DNA from: Callorhinus ursinus
Taxonomy: Eukaryota > Chordata > Mammalia > Carnivora > Otariidae
Assembly: GCF_003265705.1 (NCBI RefSeq)
Contig: NW_020312827.1
Location: 17,138,138-17,202,137 of the forward strand
Length of the DNA stretch: 64,000 nucleotides
Reading direction: 5' to 3'
The notes beneath the pieces were generated by a model. The model saw only the letters and a program-made list of their open reading frames with translations. It ran no database searches and was not told the origin of the DNA. This document shows positions 1 through 11,236 of the stretch, one piece after another (within the stretch, counting starts at the first letter, position 1; each line of letters begins with the position of its first letter). The position numbers were made by a program, and so were the translations under genes.

Positions 1-40
1 TGCTCCTTCTCTTTATTTCTTGATTGTGAACCACCTACTG

Positions 41-110
41 ATTCCCAGTGTCTTCCTTGGACCTGGCATAAAGTAAGTAGTCTGTACATGTTTATAAGAT
101 TGAATTATTG
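41..110 (+). repeat. L2 LINE, 3' end fragment
   Basis: The bases after position 80 read as a diverged copy of the L2 tail motif (cctggca, then aaagtaagtag), which normally sits just before the 3' end of L2. The piece is short and old, so the assignment is tentative. Confidence 0.45.
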
Positions 111-1657
111 TCAAGTGTTATCCATTTAGTGGTATTCCCATCAGTATAAAAAGAATCCCAGTAGTCCCATGCATTTTAAATTTATACCAGTTACTATTTT
201 TAGGTAGTAACTTATTTAACTGGGCAAAGCTGGTATAATCTTAGCTAATAATCTTCTGAACTATTCATAACATTTGTTTCTCAAGATATGTGAGGATTCG
301 TTACTTTATTTATTTTCATTTTTTTCTTACTTTATTTAAACAGTAGTCTTTGTCCACTCTATTATTTATGCCAAAAGAGACAATGAAGTAGTATCAATGT
401 TCAGTTATTCAAATACGAATTTGAACAGGGTGTGATGGCTTGCCATGCAGTACAAGGACCTTTCTTTTAAACTAAATTAATTACATCAATTAATCTTTTA
501 AACAGAATTAAATGCTCATATAAAGAAATGTATGTATAAACTAAGTTGCCTGTTACATGATCCATTATTTTTCAATTCCACTGAATTATGTATTTTTTAT
601 TACCTCTTTCTCGATCTCCTACAAGTAGCATGTGTGTATGCTGACACAATAGAAAATAAAAAAAAATTTAAAATGAAATAAATTGGCTTAATATGCCTGA
701 GTTTATAAAGTGAAAAAAAAACTATGTTGAAAATGTTTATTCAACTAAATACTATAAATTATTATTTGATGAGACTTTATATCAGTAAGAAGAGAGCATC
801 TTTCCCTGGAATATAAATAGGGAATCAATAGTTAAGTTATGATTCATGATAATATTATTTGAAGTAATTGTCTACTACAAAGGTAAAACCTTTGGTTTTA
901 AATGTATATATATTTATATACAGTGTGATGGATAAAATAAATGCCACTGAATTTTTATGTCTTTGCCTCCATATTGAGTTGTGTTCTTATTAAGTACTGG
1001 TGGTACCCCTCACTCAGATTCTAGGAGCTGACTCTCATTGTTATGCCATAAAGATGATACTTTATGAGCTTGACATAATGCATGCAGTAAGCCTTAGGTG
1101 TATTGGGACCATGCTAAATTAATTATTTTTTCACTACTGCACGGCAAGATGCCTTTTAGCTCCCATCCAAGTTATTTATGTCTTAAAATTAGTTGTGATC
1201 TTTTCAAAGAAATAGAGTGAGATACTGGGGGAAAAGGACCAGATGTAACACTTTCAGCTTTCCATTTGTGCACTGTGTTCTGGGGCCCAGGGACCTCAGC
1301 AACACAATTAAGGCTGTATTGATCGGCTCCTGTCATTACATTGTAGACGGACCGAGTGGGGGTTTGCAGTTTACACATTTATGTGACTTCACCTGGTTTG
1401 GGGTTGTTTTTAAGTGAATCTAGAGTTTCAAAAAGGTGTAAAATTGACACTCTCTGAGGTCCTCCAGGCTTCTGTGAAATAGTAGCAAAGGAAGTGACTG
1501 GCTGGAGCTTCCCCACGTGGTTCTAAGCACTAACAGGAGATCAAGGCAGGACAGCAGGGAGGCGAAGGACCAGGCCCTGAGGGCAGAGCATGACCACAGC
1601 CCCTTCCAGAACCCCCTTTGCGTGTTTGCAGATGGTAATGCGAACTGCCTTCTCCTT
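111..1657. other. Unassigned AT-rich sequence, no gene seen
   Basis: No repeat head, tail or target duplication is visible and all frames are short. The part near 1140-1420 is less AT-rich and lacks obvious repeat character, so it could be conserved non-coding sequence. Two short overlapping frames there on opposite strands look like chance. Confidence 0.5.
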
Positions 1658-1870
1658 AGTTCTTACTCTTCACCAGGCTCTGTGCTAAAGTGCCCTATAC
1701 CCATGCTTGCTTTTTACCCCTCACAATAACTAATTGATATGCACTGTGATCCTCATCTTGCAGATGAATAAACTGAGGCACAGATGAGTCAATAATGTGT
1801 TTCCTGCCACAAAGCTACCAAAGGACAAAGCTGGCATTCACATCTAGCTCTGTGCCATAAAGCTAACCCT
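1658..1870 (-). repeat. MIR SINE, reverse orientation
   Basis: Reverse MIR landmarks appear in the expected order: caggctctgtgctaaag, then a CTCA/CACAATAA stretch, then cagatgaataaactgaggca near 1762, then an 'agctggcattcacatctagctctgtgcc' like 5' part. MIR is an ancient tRNA-derived mammalian SINE mobilised by L2. Confidence 0.75.
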
Positions 1871-2193
1871 CTCATCTATTATATGCCATGTTCACTGTTC
1901 CCTAAATGTAGCACTTGATTCAGCCTGTTTCTCTGGGATTTTAAGCCATTTTATTCCTTTAATAAATACACCACATGATCAAAGCAGCCTTGGTCTGAGC
2001 ATGTTTGCTGGGTCTCCTCATGAAAGCTCAGTTTTCCTATTTTTAATTTCACTTGGCTGTAGGCAAGTGGGTCTCAAGCCAAGGAGATGTCTTAGTCCTT
2101 CCTCCACTGTGGACCATGAGGGTTGATTTTCAGCCTTTGTAAATGCCAAAAATCAAGGTTTGGATTCCTTGTCACTTTTTTAAAAAAATTCTT
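1871..2193. other. Unassigned unique sequence
   Basis: No repeat signature, RNA gene or credible exon is visible in this interval. Confidence 0.5.
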
Positions 2194-2410
2194 GGGGCAC
2201 CTGGGTGGCTCAGTAAGTTGTGTCTGAATCTTGGTTTTGGCTCAGGTAATGATCTCAGGGTCATGAGATCAGCCCTGAGTCGGGCTCCATGCTCATCTGA
2301 GAGTCTGCTTGAGATTCTTTCACCCTCTAGTGTTCCCCATGCTCTTGCTCTCTCTCTCTCTCTCTCTCTCATGTAAATAAATTAATTAACCAATTAATTA
2401 ATTTAAAAAC
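2194..2410 (+). repeat. Carnivore SINEC, older copy
   Basis: The head ggggcacctgggtggctcag carries the tRNA-like A box, the GATC-containing B-box region follows, and a (CT)n run at about 2346-2370 precedes an AT-rich tail. Many differences from the other copies and the lack of a clean target duplication suggest an older insertion. The Arg/Glu-rich frame on the other strand is only the (GA)n complement. Confidence 0.9.
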
Positions 2411-2463
2411 TTTCTGTAAGATTTAATAGAAAGGCTATAGTGTAATTAGAATACAAAAATGTA

Positions 2464-2665
2464 GGGTGCCTGGGTGGCTCAGTTGTTAAGCGTCTGTCTT
2501 CGGCTCAGGTCATGATCCCGGGGTCCTGGGATCGAGCCCTGCATCGGGCTCCCTGCTCCAAGGGAAGCCTGCTTCTCCCTTTCCCACTCCCCCTGCTTGT
2601 GTTCCCTCTCTGGCTGTCTCTCTCTGTGTTAAATAAATAAATAAAATCTTAAAAAAAAAAAAAAA
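2464..2665 (+). repeat. Carnivore SINEC
   Basis: A full-length copy with a good head, body and AAATAAAATCTT-poly(A) tail. A flanking repeat of about 12 bp, agaatacRaaRa, is present at 2448-2459 and 2666-2677 with two differences, which supports retrotransposition. Confidence 0.95.
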
Positions 2666-2849
2666 AGAATACGAAGAAGGGTCAGTGGAAAGACAATGCT
2701 GTTCAGCTATCTAGAGAGTTCTCTGGGGCTGTCCCAAACTTCTCCTGCCACAGTTACCATCATCTATATCCAGTTCCTTCTCCAGTAAGTGCCACCAGAG
2801 AAGACGATTGTGGAGAGCAAGCTATTGGCTATGTTCAGGATTCAGACCA

Positions 2850-2965
2850 CTTGCAGTTGGAATCCTGATTTAATACTCTCAAGCTCCATTTTTTCCAATT
2901 AACCTCTTTAAGCCTCAGTTCTTGTATTTAAATAGGAATGGTAATTATAATCCTATATCCTAATA
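2850..2965 (+). repeat. MIR SINE fragment
   Basis: Reads as MIR in the forward direction: gaatcctgatt, then aacctctttaagcctcagtt, then aaataggaatggtaat, matching the 'cctctctgtgcctcagttt...aaaatggggataat' core. Confidence 0.65.
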
Positions 2966-4033
2966 TAATCCTATAATCCTAATCTTTCTTTTGGGATCTC
3001 AAGTTTGTAATTGCAACAGAACTGTAGGCGCTGCCATTTGAGAGGAGCCTGCTCTCCCTACCTTGCTAATATAAGCATGTAAAGTAGTTGCTTCTCTGAT
3101 TACTATTGGTAAGGAAGAGCTGAGGGAAAGTCAGTGGGTTGACTAGACTATAAGTAAAGAGAGAAGTCTGGAATTGTCTGAACCCTTGGTTGTTGTCATA
3201 AGTGGTTGTGTGTGGGGGGGTGAGCCTGTTAGATGTTGAGCTCATAGGGAACACAAATGACCTTTAGCCCATTGTTCTTGGTCCTATGGACCATTTGTAT
3301 CAGCAATGAGAAATGCTCAATGTCAAACACAGGTCTGGTGTTCATGAGGTCCGTGCTGAAACAGACCACTTAAGGCTCTTGAGCAATTCATTCTAAAGAC
3401 ATACCTAGACACAGGATTCATCCCCAGTGTAAAATAACTTTCTTGAAGGTTGATTTTGAGGTAACACATTCAATTCAGTTAGGCATCCTGCCAAGCAGGT
3501 ACATGCCAATTCCCAAATCATGCTTGTAGAAGGGTGGGGCCCAGTTATCAAATACCTGCAAATTATAACTTGCTCATAAGCAGACCCTGTTACCAGCTGA
3601 GTGAAGTTTACCCTGTAAATTCCTTTTTGTCATTCACAGCAAATCTCCTTCCCTGAGGCTTCTCCTGTCAACCCAATCTCAGGAGAACTGCCCAACCATC
3701 AACACCCACATTTATCCTAGCATCTTTGTTCTCAAAATGAACACTCTCTTTGAAGACAATAAAGACTCAAATTCAAATGCCATCATAAATTGTTAAAGAA
3801 GTAAAATAAGTAAGTCCATGTGAATATAAACAGCTATCAAAAAAGCAAGAGGCAACAACACATACTTTCTTTCCAGCCAAAAAACAGTGATTAAATGCAA
3901 AGATTTTCATGAGGTGCTCTAATTTCAGTGAGCTGGGCCAGAAGATGCATGAGAGGATTAACATTACCCCCAAACAGTTGAGATGAGTGGTTCTTAACTC
4001 CTTTTTATCTTCACATGATGCCTAAAATCCAAT
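2966..4033. other. Unassigned sequence, no gene seen
   Basis: Moderately AT-rich, without SINE or LTR boundaries or a convincing open frame. It may include diverged repeat I cannot name. Confidence 0.45.
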
Positions 4034-4499
4034 TGTATTAGTTTCTTATTTCTGCTGTACCGCATTATCACAAACTTCATAGCTTAAAACAACACAAGTT
4101 TATTATCTTACAATTCTAGAGGTAAGAAATCCTAAAATCAAGGTGTTAGCAGGACTGAATTCTTTCTGGAGGCTCTAGGGGAGAATCCATTTTCTTGCCT
4201 TTTTCATCTCCTAGAGGTTGCCCATATCCTGGGTGCTTGCCCCCTTCCTTCATCTCCAAAGCTCATCAGTACAACCTCTGACTCTGTCATTGCATCTCCT
4301 CTCTCTGTAATCCTTTTGCCTGCCTCTCCTAAGGACTCTGTGATTACATGAAGTCCACCTGGATGATACAACATGCTCTCGCAAGTTCCTTAACCTAATC
4401 CTATTTACAAAATCCTTTTTATCATGTAAGGTGACATATTCACAGGTCCAAGGATTAGGTTGTGGATGTCTCTGGAGGGCCATTATTGTGCCTACCATA
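4034..4499 (-). mobile_element. MLT1-type LTR (ERVL-MaLR)
   Basis: The plus strand starts tgtattagtttcttattt and ends ggccattattgtgcctacca plus ta, the reverse of an MLT1 LTR whose 3' end reads 'aaactaatac'. Internal landmarks such as cacaaacttcatagcttaaa, ttctggaggctctagggga and aaggattaggttgtggat fit. Flanking 5-mers ccaat (4029-4033) and ctaat (4500-4504) could be the aged target duplication. Confidence 0.75.
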
Positions 4500-4659
4500 C
4501 TAATCAGCTGATAACTATCAAGCACTTATAAGTCATTCCTTCCTTCCACTTAAAAATATTGCTTATCTTTCACAATGTGAGCAATCTGTTAGGTTTTCTT
4601 GACGCAAAAATGAATAAGACTTTGTTCCTGCCCATAACAGTAAGAAAATTACCTGTTAC

Positions 4660-4862
4660 CTGTTAAACTCTTGGTATGTGCCAGGCATTTAATTCTGGGC
4701 ATTAATTCTCTTAATCTCCTGTTAAGTCTATGATGTTGGCTCTATTCCTTCTCCCATTGTACAGCTGAAAAACCTGAGTCACTAAGAAGTAATTTCCCAA
4801 TTTAAACTGGTAGTAAGAGGTAAAACTAGGATCTCAACCTAGGCAGCATGTCCCCGAGCCTG
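4660..4862 (-). repeat. MIR SINE, reverse orientation
   Basis: Shows tatgtgccaggcattt, then attctcttaatctcctgtt, then ttgtacagctgaaaaacctgag, then ctggtagtaagaggtaaaact, in the order expected for reverse MIR. Confidence 0.75.
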
Positions 4863-4993
4863 TCATTCACCTAGTTTGCTGCTAGCCAGTCCTCTTTATG
4901 GTTTAATATCTACTCTTTGTCAATATAAATCACTCAGACTTCAGCTAATTTTAAGAACGGTTCCTGGCACATCGTACATACTCTGTAAATCAT

Positions 4994-5026
4994 AATGATG
5001 GCAATGATGATGATGATGATGATGAC
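4994..5026. repeat. (ATG)n microsatellite
   Basis: A run of GAT/ATG triplets, with further imperfect GAT units to about 5047. Confidence 0.9.
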
Positions 5027-5047
5027 AGTGGTTATGATAATGATGAC

Positions 5048-6158
5048 TTGAAGAACAAATTGGCTACATTTATTAGGGAAAGGTTTGGCTAAGGAAAATT
5101 TGAGCTCTAATGTTCACTTACTCATTAACACTGCTGGGATATTACATCCAAATATAGAAGGATCAAATGAAGGGGAGTTCCAGAAGACAGTTCCTGATGA
5201 GGAAGAAGGAGAGTAGCCCAGTTCTCAGTTCCCATTTTTATCTGAAGTCTCTGCTATCTGCTCCTGGAATGAAAGAGTGTATTTGTCCTATGGCTTCCCT
5301 AATTATCAACTAATTAAGGAAATGATGGATAACTACGGCCTCTTTCCAATAGTAGGAGATAGGTGGGCCAGGGCCCTACGCAAACGGGTGTGACGAATAC
5401 ACAGCCTGGCATCTGCCATTAGCAACATAATCTCAGCTCCCAGCATAGTATACCCAGCCAATCTTTTAAACTGCCTTGTGATTAGATTTACTCTAAATTA
5501 TGCCCCCTCTCAGATGTCCAAATTCAGGAAATTCTACATCTCACACTTGAGCTAAATATAGTGAAGAACACAAATTAACATCTCAGTTTATTAGCAGCAA
5601 CAGAAGGAAATGTCCACAAATTCAAACTCAATCATGATAATTGGATTTCTATTTACCATCCTGGGAAGTATTGTTTTACCAACAGGAAAGGAAAGAAAGT
5701 CATTTGGGTTGCTACCTTAACAAAATGGACTTCCACAGAGATCCATCCCAACATTTTGCTTACTTTAGTTATTTGGTTCATTTTCTCAACCATCCCTGCC
5801 CCCACCACTCTATCACTCCAATGGTTCTGGATATTAATCCTGAGTTTTATTTCAAACATATGATTACATTGGCTTTCTTTTTGCTATATTAGTTTTTATT
5901 TGTGAATCTACTAAAATTAATAATATTTAAGCCTTTGAACAAAGGTATTGAATCAAGCCTAACTCTAACCACTTATAGACCAGATGATGTTGAAAATCAC
6001 CTTATCTAATAAGATATCCAGATCAAATACATGCTGGAAGAGCACATGGGTAATCACTAAGATAGTGGTGCAAGGCTTATATCAGAAAACCTTAAAGTTT
6101 ATAACATCTAGTCTGAAAGATTTGGGGACAAACTCTAAAAACCTTTTAAGCAACTTTG
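5048..6158. other. Unassigned sequence, no gene seen
   Basis: AT-rich. The small open frames near 5641-5892 lie on both strands and show no codon structure or homology I recognise. Confidence 0.45.
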
Positions 6159-6240
6159 GCATTCATTCACTCAACACTTATTTAGTGAGTGATTGTTATT
6201 AGTGGCAGCATGCTATTCAAGTGGATACATCTATGTTAGA
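6159..6240 (-). repeat. L2 LINE tail fragment, reverse
   Basis: attcattcactcaacacttatttagtgag resembles the reversed L2 3' terminus ('attcattcaacaaatatttattgag'). Short and diverged. Confidence 0.4.
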
Positions 6241-6575
6241 AGTGCCAGTGAGGACAAAGAATGTCAGAGAAGCCACATAATGTCACATAAGACCTAGTTT
6301 TTGATATGTAATTTTGAAGAGGGACGGGTGAGTGGAGGAGAGGAAAGGAAAAGAAATTCTAGGCCAATAAAACATCAGGAATGAGACAGTAGGAAAAAAC
6401 AGGGGTTAACAAGGATCTTGAGAGTGATGAATCTGGGGATTTCCTTTGGTAGGTAAGGGGATGCTATACCCAGGAAACTCATTAGATGTGAGAGTGAAAG
6501 CAAGATAAAAAGATTCTGTCCTTATTGATCCTTGGCTCCTTACATTCTAGAGATATAATAAGCAGCAATAGGAAA
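6241..6575. other. Unassigned purine-rich sequence
   Basis: G/A-rich on the plus strand (for example 6320-6420). It could be a decayed repeat, but no boundary or family signature is clear. Confidence 0.4.
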
Positions 6576-7086
6576 ATCAGTAGTTTCCCACTGTTGCTGC
6601 GAGAAATTATCATAAACTTCGTAACTTTAAACAATACAGATTTGTCTTGCAGTTCTGAAGTCACAAGTCTGACACAATCTCAGTCTCGCTGGGCTAGAAC
6701 CAAGTGTCGGCAGGGTTGTGTTCCTATCTGGAGGCTCAGGAGCTGAATACTTCCCCTTGTCTTTTAAAGCATCTAGAAACTGCCTGCTTCCCTAAGCTTA
6801 TGGCTCCCTTCCTCCATCTTCAGAGCCAGCAAAATCTGCCCAGATCCTCTCAAAGCCTCACTTCTTTGGTTCTTCTCCTCTGCCACCCTCTTCTGAGGAT
6901 CTGTTTGATTATATTCGGCTCTCTCAGATAATCTTCCTATTTTAAGACCAGCTGGTTAGCAACTTAATTCCATCTGCAACCTAATTCCCCTTTTCCATAT
7001 TCTATAAGGTATTCATGCATTCCATGGATTAGGACAGGGGCATCTTGGGGGTTAGGGGGAACAGTGGCATTATTCTGCCTACCAAG
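6576..7086 (-). mobile_element. MLT1-type LTR (ERVL-MaLR)
   Basis: Reverse MLT1 landmarks run in order: agtagtttcccactgttgct, ataaacttcgtaactttaaa, cggcagggttgtgttcctat, a 'ctggaggctcaggag' block, agcaacttaattccatctgc, ggattaggacaggggcatct and attctgcctacca at the end. It belongs to the same broad LTR family as 4034-4499, in the same orientation. Confidence 0.75.
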
Positions 7087-7299
7087 TAGGAAAGGTATTG
7101 ATGTGAAAGAATGATAATGAGATAGACTTTGAACATCCTGAGTTTATAATACTTGGTATATGTTTAGTGGGGGAAGTCTATAAAAATTCATGATTTAAAA
7201 AGACTGGGCTTTTAGTTGATCACCAACTCAATGTGAGCCACTAGTTTACTCCAGAAACACCATAGGCTTTGGAAATGATGTTGTCCAAGTTCTGCCAGC
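7087..7299. other. Unassigned short spacer
   Basis: No feature recognised. Confidence 0.4.
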
Positions 7300-7475
7300 A
7301 TACCCACTGTGTATGAGACCCTGGGCTAAGCTATTTTCATAAATTAATCACATTACAATCCACAAGGACCAAGTGTTTTTGTTCCTGTTTTGTTTTCTTT
7401 CTTTAATAGATGGGGACACTAAGTCTGAGAATTCAAGTTCAGCTTGTCTCAAGCAGGAGGAGAAAATGTCTGATT
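7300..7475 (-). repeat. MIR-like fragment, reverse
   Basis: gagaccctgggctaagctat, then aatagatggggacactaagtc, then agcttgtctcaagcagga fit a diverged reverse MIR. Confidence 0.45.
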
Positions 7476-7672
7476 CCAAAGTATTTAAACTCAAGGTTAT
7501 TTCCTTTCCTTGTCTGAAGGAAAGTCAACAAGCCAGTTAGAATGACCAGCCAGAGGAATTATGCAAGAGCAGTGCATTGTTAAACTATTTGTTTTTTTTT
7601 TTTATAAAAGTATCTTTGTGAAAAACAAACAAAAGCCCAAAACCTAAACTAAGAAGGTGCAGAATTACTTTT
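7476..7672. other. Unassigned spacer with a short poly-T run
   Basis: Holds a T-run near 7590-7603 and an A-rich stretch near 7620. Nothing else recognised. Confidence 0.4.
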
Positions 7673-7692
7673 AAGAATATTAATAAGAGCTA

Positions 7693-7875
7693 GGGTGCCT
7701 GGGTGGCTCAGATGGTTGGGTATCTGCCTTCAGCTCAGGTCATGATCTCCAGGTCCTTGGATCCAGCCCCATGTCGGGCTCCCAGCTCAGCCAGTAGTCT
7801 GCTTCTCCCTCTCCCTCTGCCTCTCCTTCTGCTTGTGGCTCTCTCCCTCTAATGAATAAATAAAATATTTTTTTA
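7693..7875 (+). repeat. Carnivore SINEC with 16-bp target duplication
   Basis: Head gggtgcctgggtggctcag, CT-rich body and AATAAATAAAATA tail. A perfect 16-bp direct repeat, aagaatattaataaga, flanks it at 7673-7688 and 7876-7891; only gcta (7689-7692) separates the 5' copy from the head. Confidence 0.97.
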
Positions 7876-7879
7876 AAGA

Positions 7880-7990
7880 ATATTAATAAGACCTTACATT
7901 TATTGAATTCTCAGTATCAGACCAGGGACTGAATGGCAGCCACTCTTCCGAAGAGTGTTATAATGAATGTCCTTTCTTGTTATTTCACTG
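7880..7990 (-). repeat. Possible MIR fragment, reverse
   Basis: ttacatttattgaattctcag followed by accagggact resembles the reversed MIR 3' end. The preceding SINE would have landed inside it. Weak. Confidence 0.3.
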
Positions 7991-8129
7991 AGAAAAGAGA
8001 TGTGAGCACTTCCCTTGTTACTTCTCTTTGCCTCCTTATGCTAGTACCATGTTAACACTTTGTCTCCTATTATGCTGGAGAGCAGGCCATGAACCTATCC
8101 TGGGCCAATCTTCCACCTGTGGGTTAGAT

Positions 8130-8462
8130 CTTATCCACCTACCTATTCAAGGACTCTGCCCCCACTAATGGCCACTCTCTCTCCTGCAGCATTTGTTTTT
8201 CCCTCTTTGCTGAGTCATTCCTATTAGCAAAATCATATGCTCTATGTTCTCCCATCTTAACAAATGCTTCTTGTGATTACACTACCCCCTTCCAACTTAC
8301 TCTGCTCCACACTGAGACAAAAACTTCTTTTAAAGAATAATTTATACTCTCTAGGTACAGTTCTGCTCCTCTGATTGCTCCGTTTCAAATGCCTTCACCC
8401 CAATCAGACCAGTGCCCCTATTATGCCCCTAACAAACTGCCCTTGCGAAGGTCACCTGTGAC
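8130..8462 (+). repeat. L2 LINE ORF2 fragment, upstream half
   Basis: Diverged sequence ending cccttgcgaaggtcacctgt. In L2 this is the segment just before the reverse-transcriptase motif found at 9024-9215, so the two pieces are one element separated by an insertion. Confidence 0.55.
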
Positions 8463-8566
8463 TAGGGTGACCATACAGGTTAGTACTCAAAGTGCGACAC
8501 GTTTAAGAGTGAAAAGGATGCCATTAGCAATTATATCAGGATAATGGGCAAATATCCAGGTGACCC
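8463..8566 (+). mobile_element. Small DNA-transposon-like relic
   Basis: Begins tagggtgaccatacag and ends tatccaggtgaccca, giving imperfect inverted ends of the TAGGGTGACCA type. The interior has 'agagtgaaaagg' and 'attatatcagg' blocks I associate with a non-autonomous mammalian DNA element; I cannot name the family. Confidence 0.45.
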
Positions 8567-9023
8567 ACTGGTAAACTCTGTGTCTTAAATAGTGTTCAGC
8601 AGGAGCAGATGCTGAGATAGAGATTTCCATGCAGAGGGTTCATGGTGGAGTATTCCAGAAGATGCACATAGAAGAAAGTAAGGAAGCCAGGATTAGGCAC
8701 AGGAGGAAGCTGATTTACCATGTCAGTATAAATGAGGCTCAGCCCATCTCTTAAGAAAGCTCTGAAGCTGGATTGGATGTTCACAGAGATCCCAAATTAA
8801 GGTGAAGGGGCCAGCTTTAGTCCCCACATTAGAGGGAGATTGGCGCCTAACATTGGATGAGGAAATTTCCTATAGAGGGACAATTCCACTGAGATATGCA
8901 GCTATATATAAGCCACAAGCAGCTGATATTCCCAGTGGCTAGAAGATGCTCATGCCAGCCCTGAACAGGGGCTCCAGGTTGCACACCTTATTATCTACTC
9001 ACTAGGATGCAGTTTCGTCCTAC
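8567..9023. other. Unassigned sequence inside a split L2
   Basis: Lies between the two L2 ORF2 halves. It has no clear LTR ends or tail and may be a further repeat of unknown family. Confidence 0.4.
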
Positions 9024-9215
9024 CAATGTCGGCCATGTTGCTAAATCTAATAATCAAGTGTAAGTTCTCATCTTATTGGATCTATCAGCCACCTTGGACA
9101 TAGGTGATCAATCCCTCTTTCTTGAAATACATTATGTAGTTGTCTTCCAGATATCACCTCCACCGGGTTTTCCTATTCTTTCATGAGGCTTTTCTCCTCA
9201 GTCTGGTCTCATGCC
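9024..9215 (+). pseudogene. L2 LINE reverse-transcriptase fragment, downstream half
   Basis: Translating from about 9072 gives ILLDLSATLDIGDQSLFLE, close to the LLDLSAAFDTVDHSLLLE motif of CR1/L2-clade reverse transcriptases. The frame is soon lost. This is a dead ancient fragment, the continuation of the piece ending at 8462. Confidence 0.65.
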
Positions 9216-9289
9216 TCTTAATTTCTTTGATGAGTGGCCTCTGGTGTGGACACAGAACTGTCTTTTCTCACTAGACTGGCTTCCCAGGT

Positions 9290-9505
9290 CAGGGTCTGCA
9301 ACAATGACTGGGAAGGACAAATCCTGACCATCGCCTTTTGTTGTAAATAAGGTTTTATTGGAATGCAGTCACACTTACTCATCTCTTCTATGACTGCTTT
9401 TGTGCTACAACCACAAATGCATAGTTGTGACAGAGACCAGTGGTCCACAAAGCCAAAAAAAATTTCCTATCTTGTCTTTTGTGGAAAAAGTTTGACTGGC
9501 TCTGG
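9290..9505 (-). mobile_element. hAT-type non-autonomous DNA transposon relic
   Basis: Starts cagggtctgcaac and ends gtttgactggctctgg, degenerate inverted ends of the CAGGGGTCGGCAAAC type. Internal landmarks are tgtaaataaggttttattgg, cttctatgactgcttttgtg and tgacagagaccagtggtcca. I recognise the family pattern but not the exact name. Confidence 0.6.
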
Positions 9506-9664
9506 TCCTAGAAGATCTGATCTTATCTCTAAGAAGAGTGTCTCCTTCAGGTCTTTGCAAATGTCACCTATAAGGTGAGTTCTCTTCTGTCCTCACCACA
9601 TACATATACCTCATACATTCACTGTACCTCTTCCTGGTTTTAACTTTTCTTTCTTATCACTATC
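9506..9664. other. Unassigned short spacer
   Basis: No feature recognised. Confidence 0.4.
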
Positions 9665-10100
9665 TGTATTAGTCAGGGTTCTCCAGAGAAACAGAACCAA
9701 TAGGATGTGTATAGATATATATAGAGAGAGAGTGTGTGGGAGAGAGACATTTTAAGGAATTGGCTCGTGCATTTATGGAGGATGGCAAGTCCAAAATCTT
9801 CAGGGTGGGCTGGCAGGCTGAAGATCCAGGGAAGAGCCAATATTGCAGTTCAAGTCCAAAGGCCATCTGCTACAGAATTCCTTCCTGCTTGGGGAAGTCA
9901 GGCTTTTGTTCTATTTAGGTCTTCAGCTGATTGGATGGGGTACAAACACATTATAAAGGATGATCTACTTTATTCAAAGTTCACTGATTTAAATGTTATT
10001 TTTATCCAGAAATATCTTCACAAAAACATCCAGAGTAATGTTTGACCAAATATCTAGACAACATGGTTCAGCCCAGTGGACACATAAATTAATCACCACA
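9665..10100 (-). mobile_element. ERVL-like LTR with TG...CA ends
   Basis: Opens tgtattagtcagggttctcc with agagaaacagaaccaatagg and closes cacataaattaatcaccaca, a familiar mammalian LTR read backwards. Possible 5-bp flanks are ctatc (9660-9664) and ttatc (10101-10105). Open frames of 65-103 codons inside are on both strands and have no protein meaning. Exact subfamily not assigned. Confidence 0.75.
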
Positions 10101-10124
10101 TTATCTAATGTATTTATATGTTTT

Positions 10125-10265
10125 ATTATCTTCTCCCACCTCTAACTTAATAATGAATTCCATGTGGAAGGGACTTTTGTTTGTTTTGTTCACATTCCTA
10201 GCACCTAGAGTGGTTGCCAAGCACATAATTGATGTTCAATATATATTTGTTGATTAAACAAATGG
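10125..10265 (+). repeat. L2 LINE 3' end
   Basis: Carries the L2 tail in order: ggaagggacttttgtttg, then cattcctagcacctagag, then tgatgttcaatatatatttgttga. Confidence 0.75.
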
Positions 10266-10394
10266 CTTTCAATACCATATATATGACTTTCAAGTTTATA
10301 TGTTTAGCCTAGACCTTGCTCTGAACTCAAATAAGTATATCTGAAATCTTACATGCATTTCCTCTTGGATTTATAAGGAACCTCAGTATAATAT

Positions 10395-10765
10395 GTTCAA
10401 AACTCAACTCATGATCTTTCTCCTGACACCTCTCCATCTCACACCCCCATCTCCTTCAGTGAGTCCTTCCCTGAGCTCTCTGTTTAAAACAGCACATCCT
10501 CTTTCCCTCTTTCTCTGCTTTGCTTCTCTCAGTCATACTTACCATGATCTAATGTGCTATTATATGCATTTACTTATTTGTAGCCAGTAACCCTCTCATC
10601 AAAAAAGTTAATTGAAGGCACAGATGTCTTTCTTTTTTCTTTCCTGTACTTTCCTTTTTAATTTATTTTTTAAAAAAAACTGTTTTGCAGTTTACTGCTA
10701 TGTCTCCAGTCTCTAAAACAATGCTGGGTGCATTTTATATAAGTATGTATGTCAAATCCTAATAC
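10395..10765 (+). repeat. L2 LINE 3' region, second copy
   Basis: Contains ccttccctgagctctctgtt, then agcacatcctctttccc, then tgcatttacttatttgta, then ttgaaggcacagatgtctt, then tttactgctatgtctccagt, all in L2 order. It lies in the same direction as the copy just upstream. Confidence 0.7.
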
Positions 10766-11236
10766 ATAAAATGAACAAAAGGGTTGTTAATCTAGTTAAA
10801 GAGAATGTGGGTGCATGGAAATGGGGCTACACTGCCACCCATCTGTCCCAAAAACATCTTGGCAGAATCAAAGACACTTTAGTATATTCTGATCCCCAGG
10901 TCCATTGGAAGCCCCACCATTCAATATATAAAGCACATTACAATGCACCCATATTCCCCATTGAACATAAATTTTTGCTGTAAAATTTGACTTTGAAAGT
11001 AATTGGCTATGAGTAACTACGTAAAGTTGATTCTGACTTCTCATCAACCATGGCCCTTTTTTTCTGAAAATGTTTAAAGAATGAGGAAATTCTAGTCTCT
11101 AAAACTATTTTCAGTTATAATGATACAGTCAGAGATACTAAATTCAAAATTTAATGTGGTCAATAAAAATGTCTTGTAAAGCAGGCACTTAATAAAATAT
11201 TTGTTAATGTCAAACCAATTTTATCATTTTTGTATT
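10766..11236. other. Unassigned AT-rich sequence
   Basis: No repeat or gene signature seen. Confidence 0.45.

Noticed and set aside
2172..2372. Arg/Glu-rich small protein
   Set aside because: Complement of the (CT)n inside a SINE.
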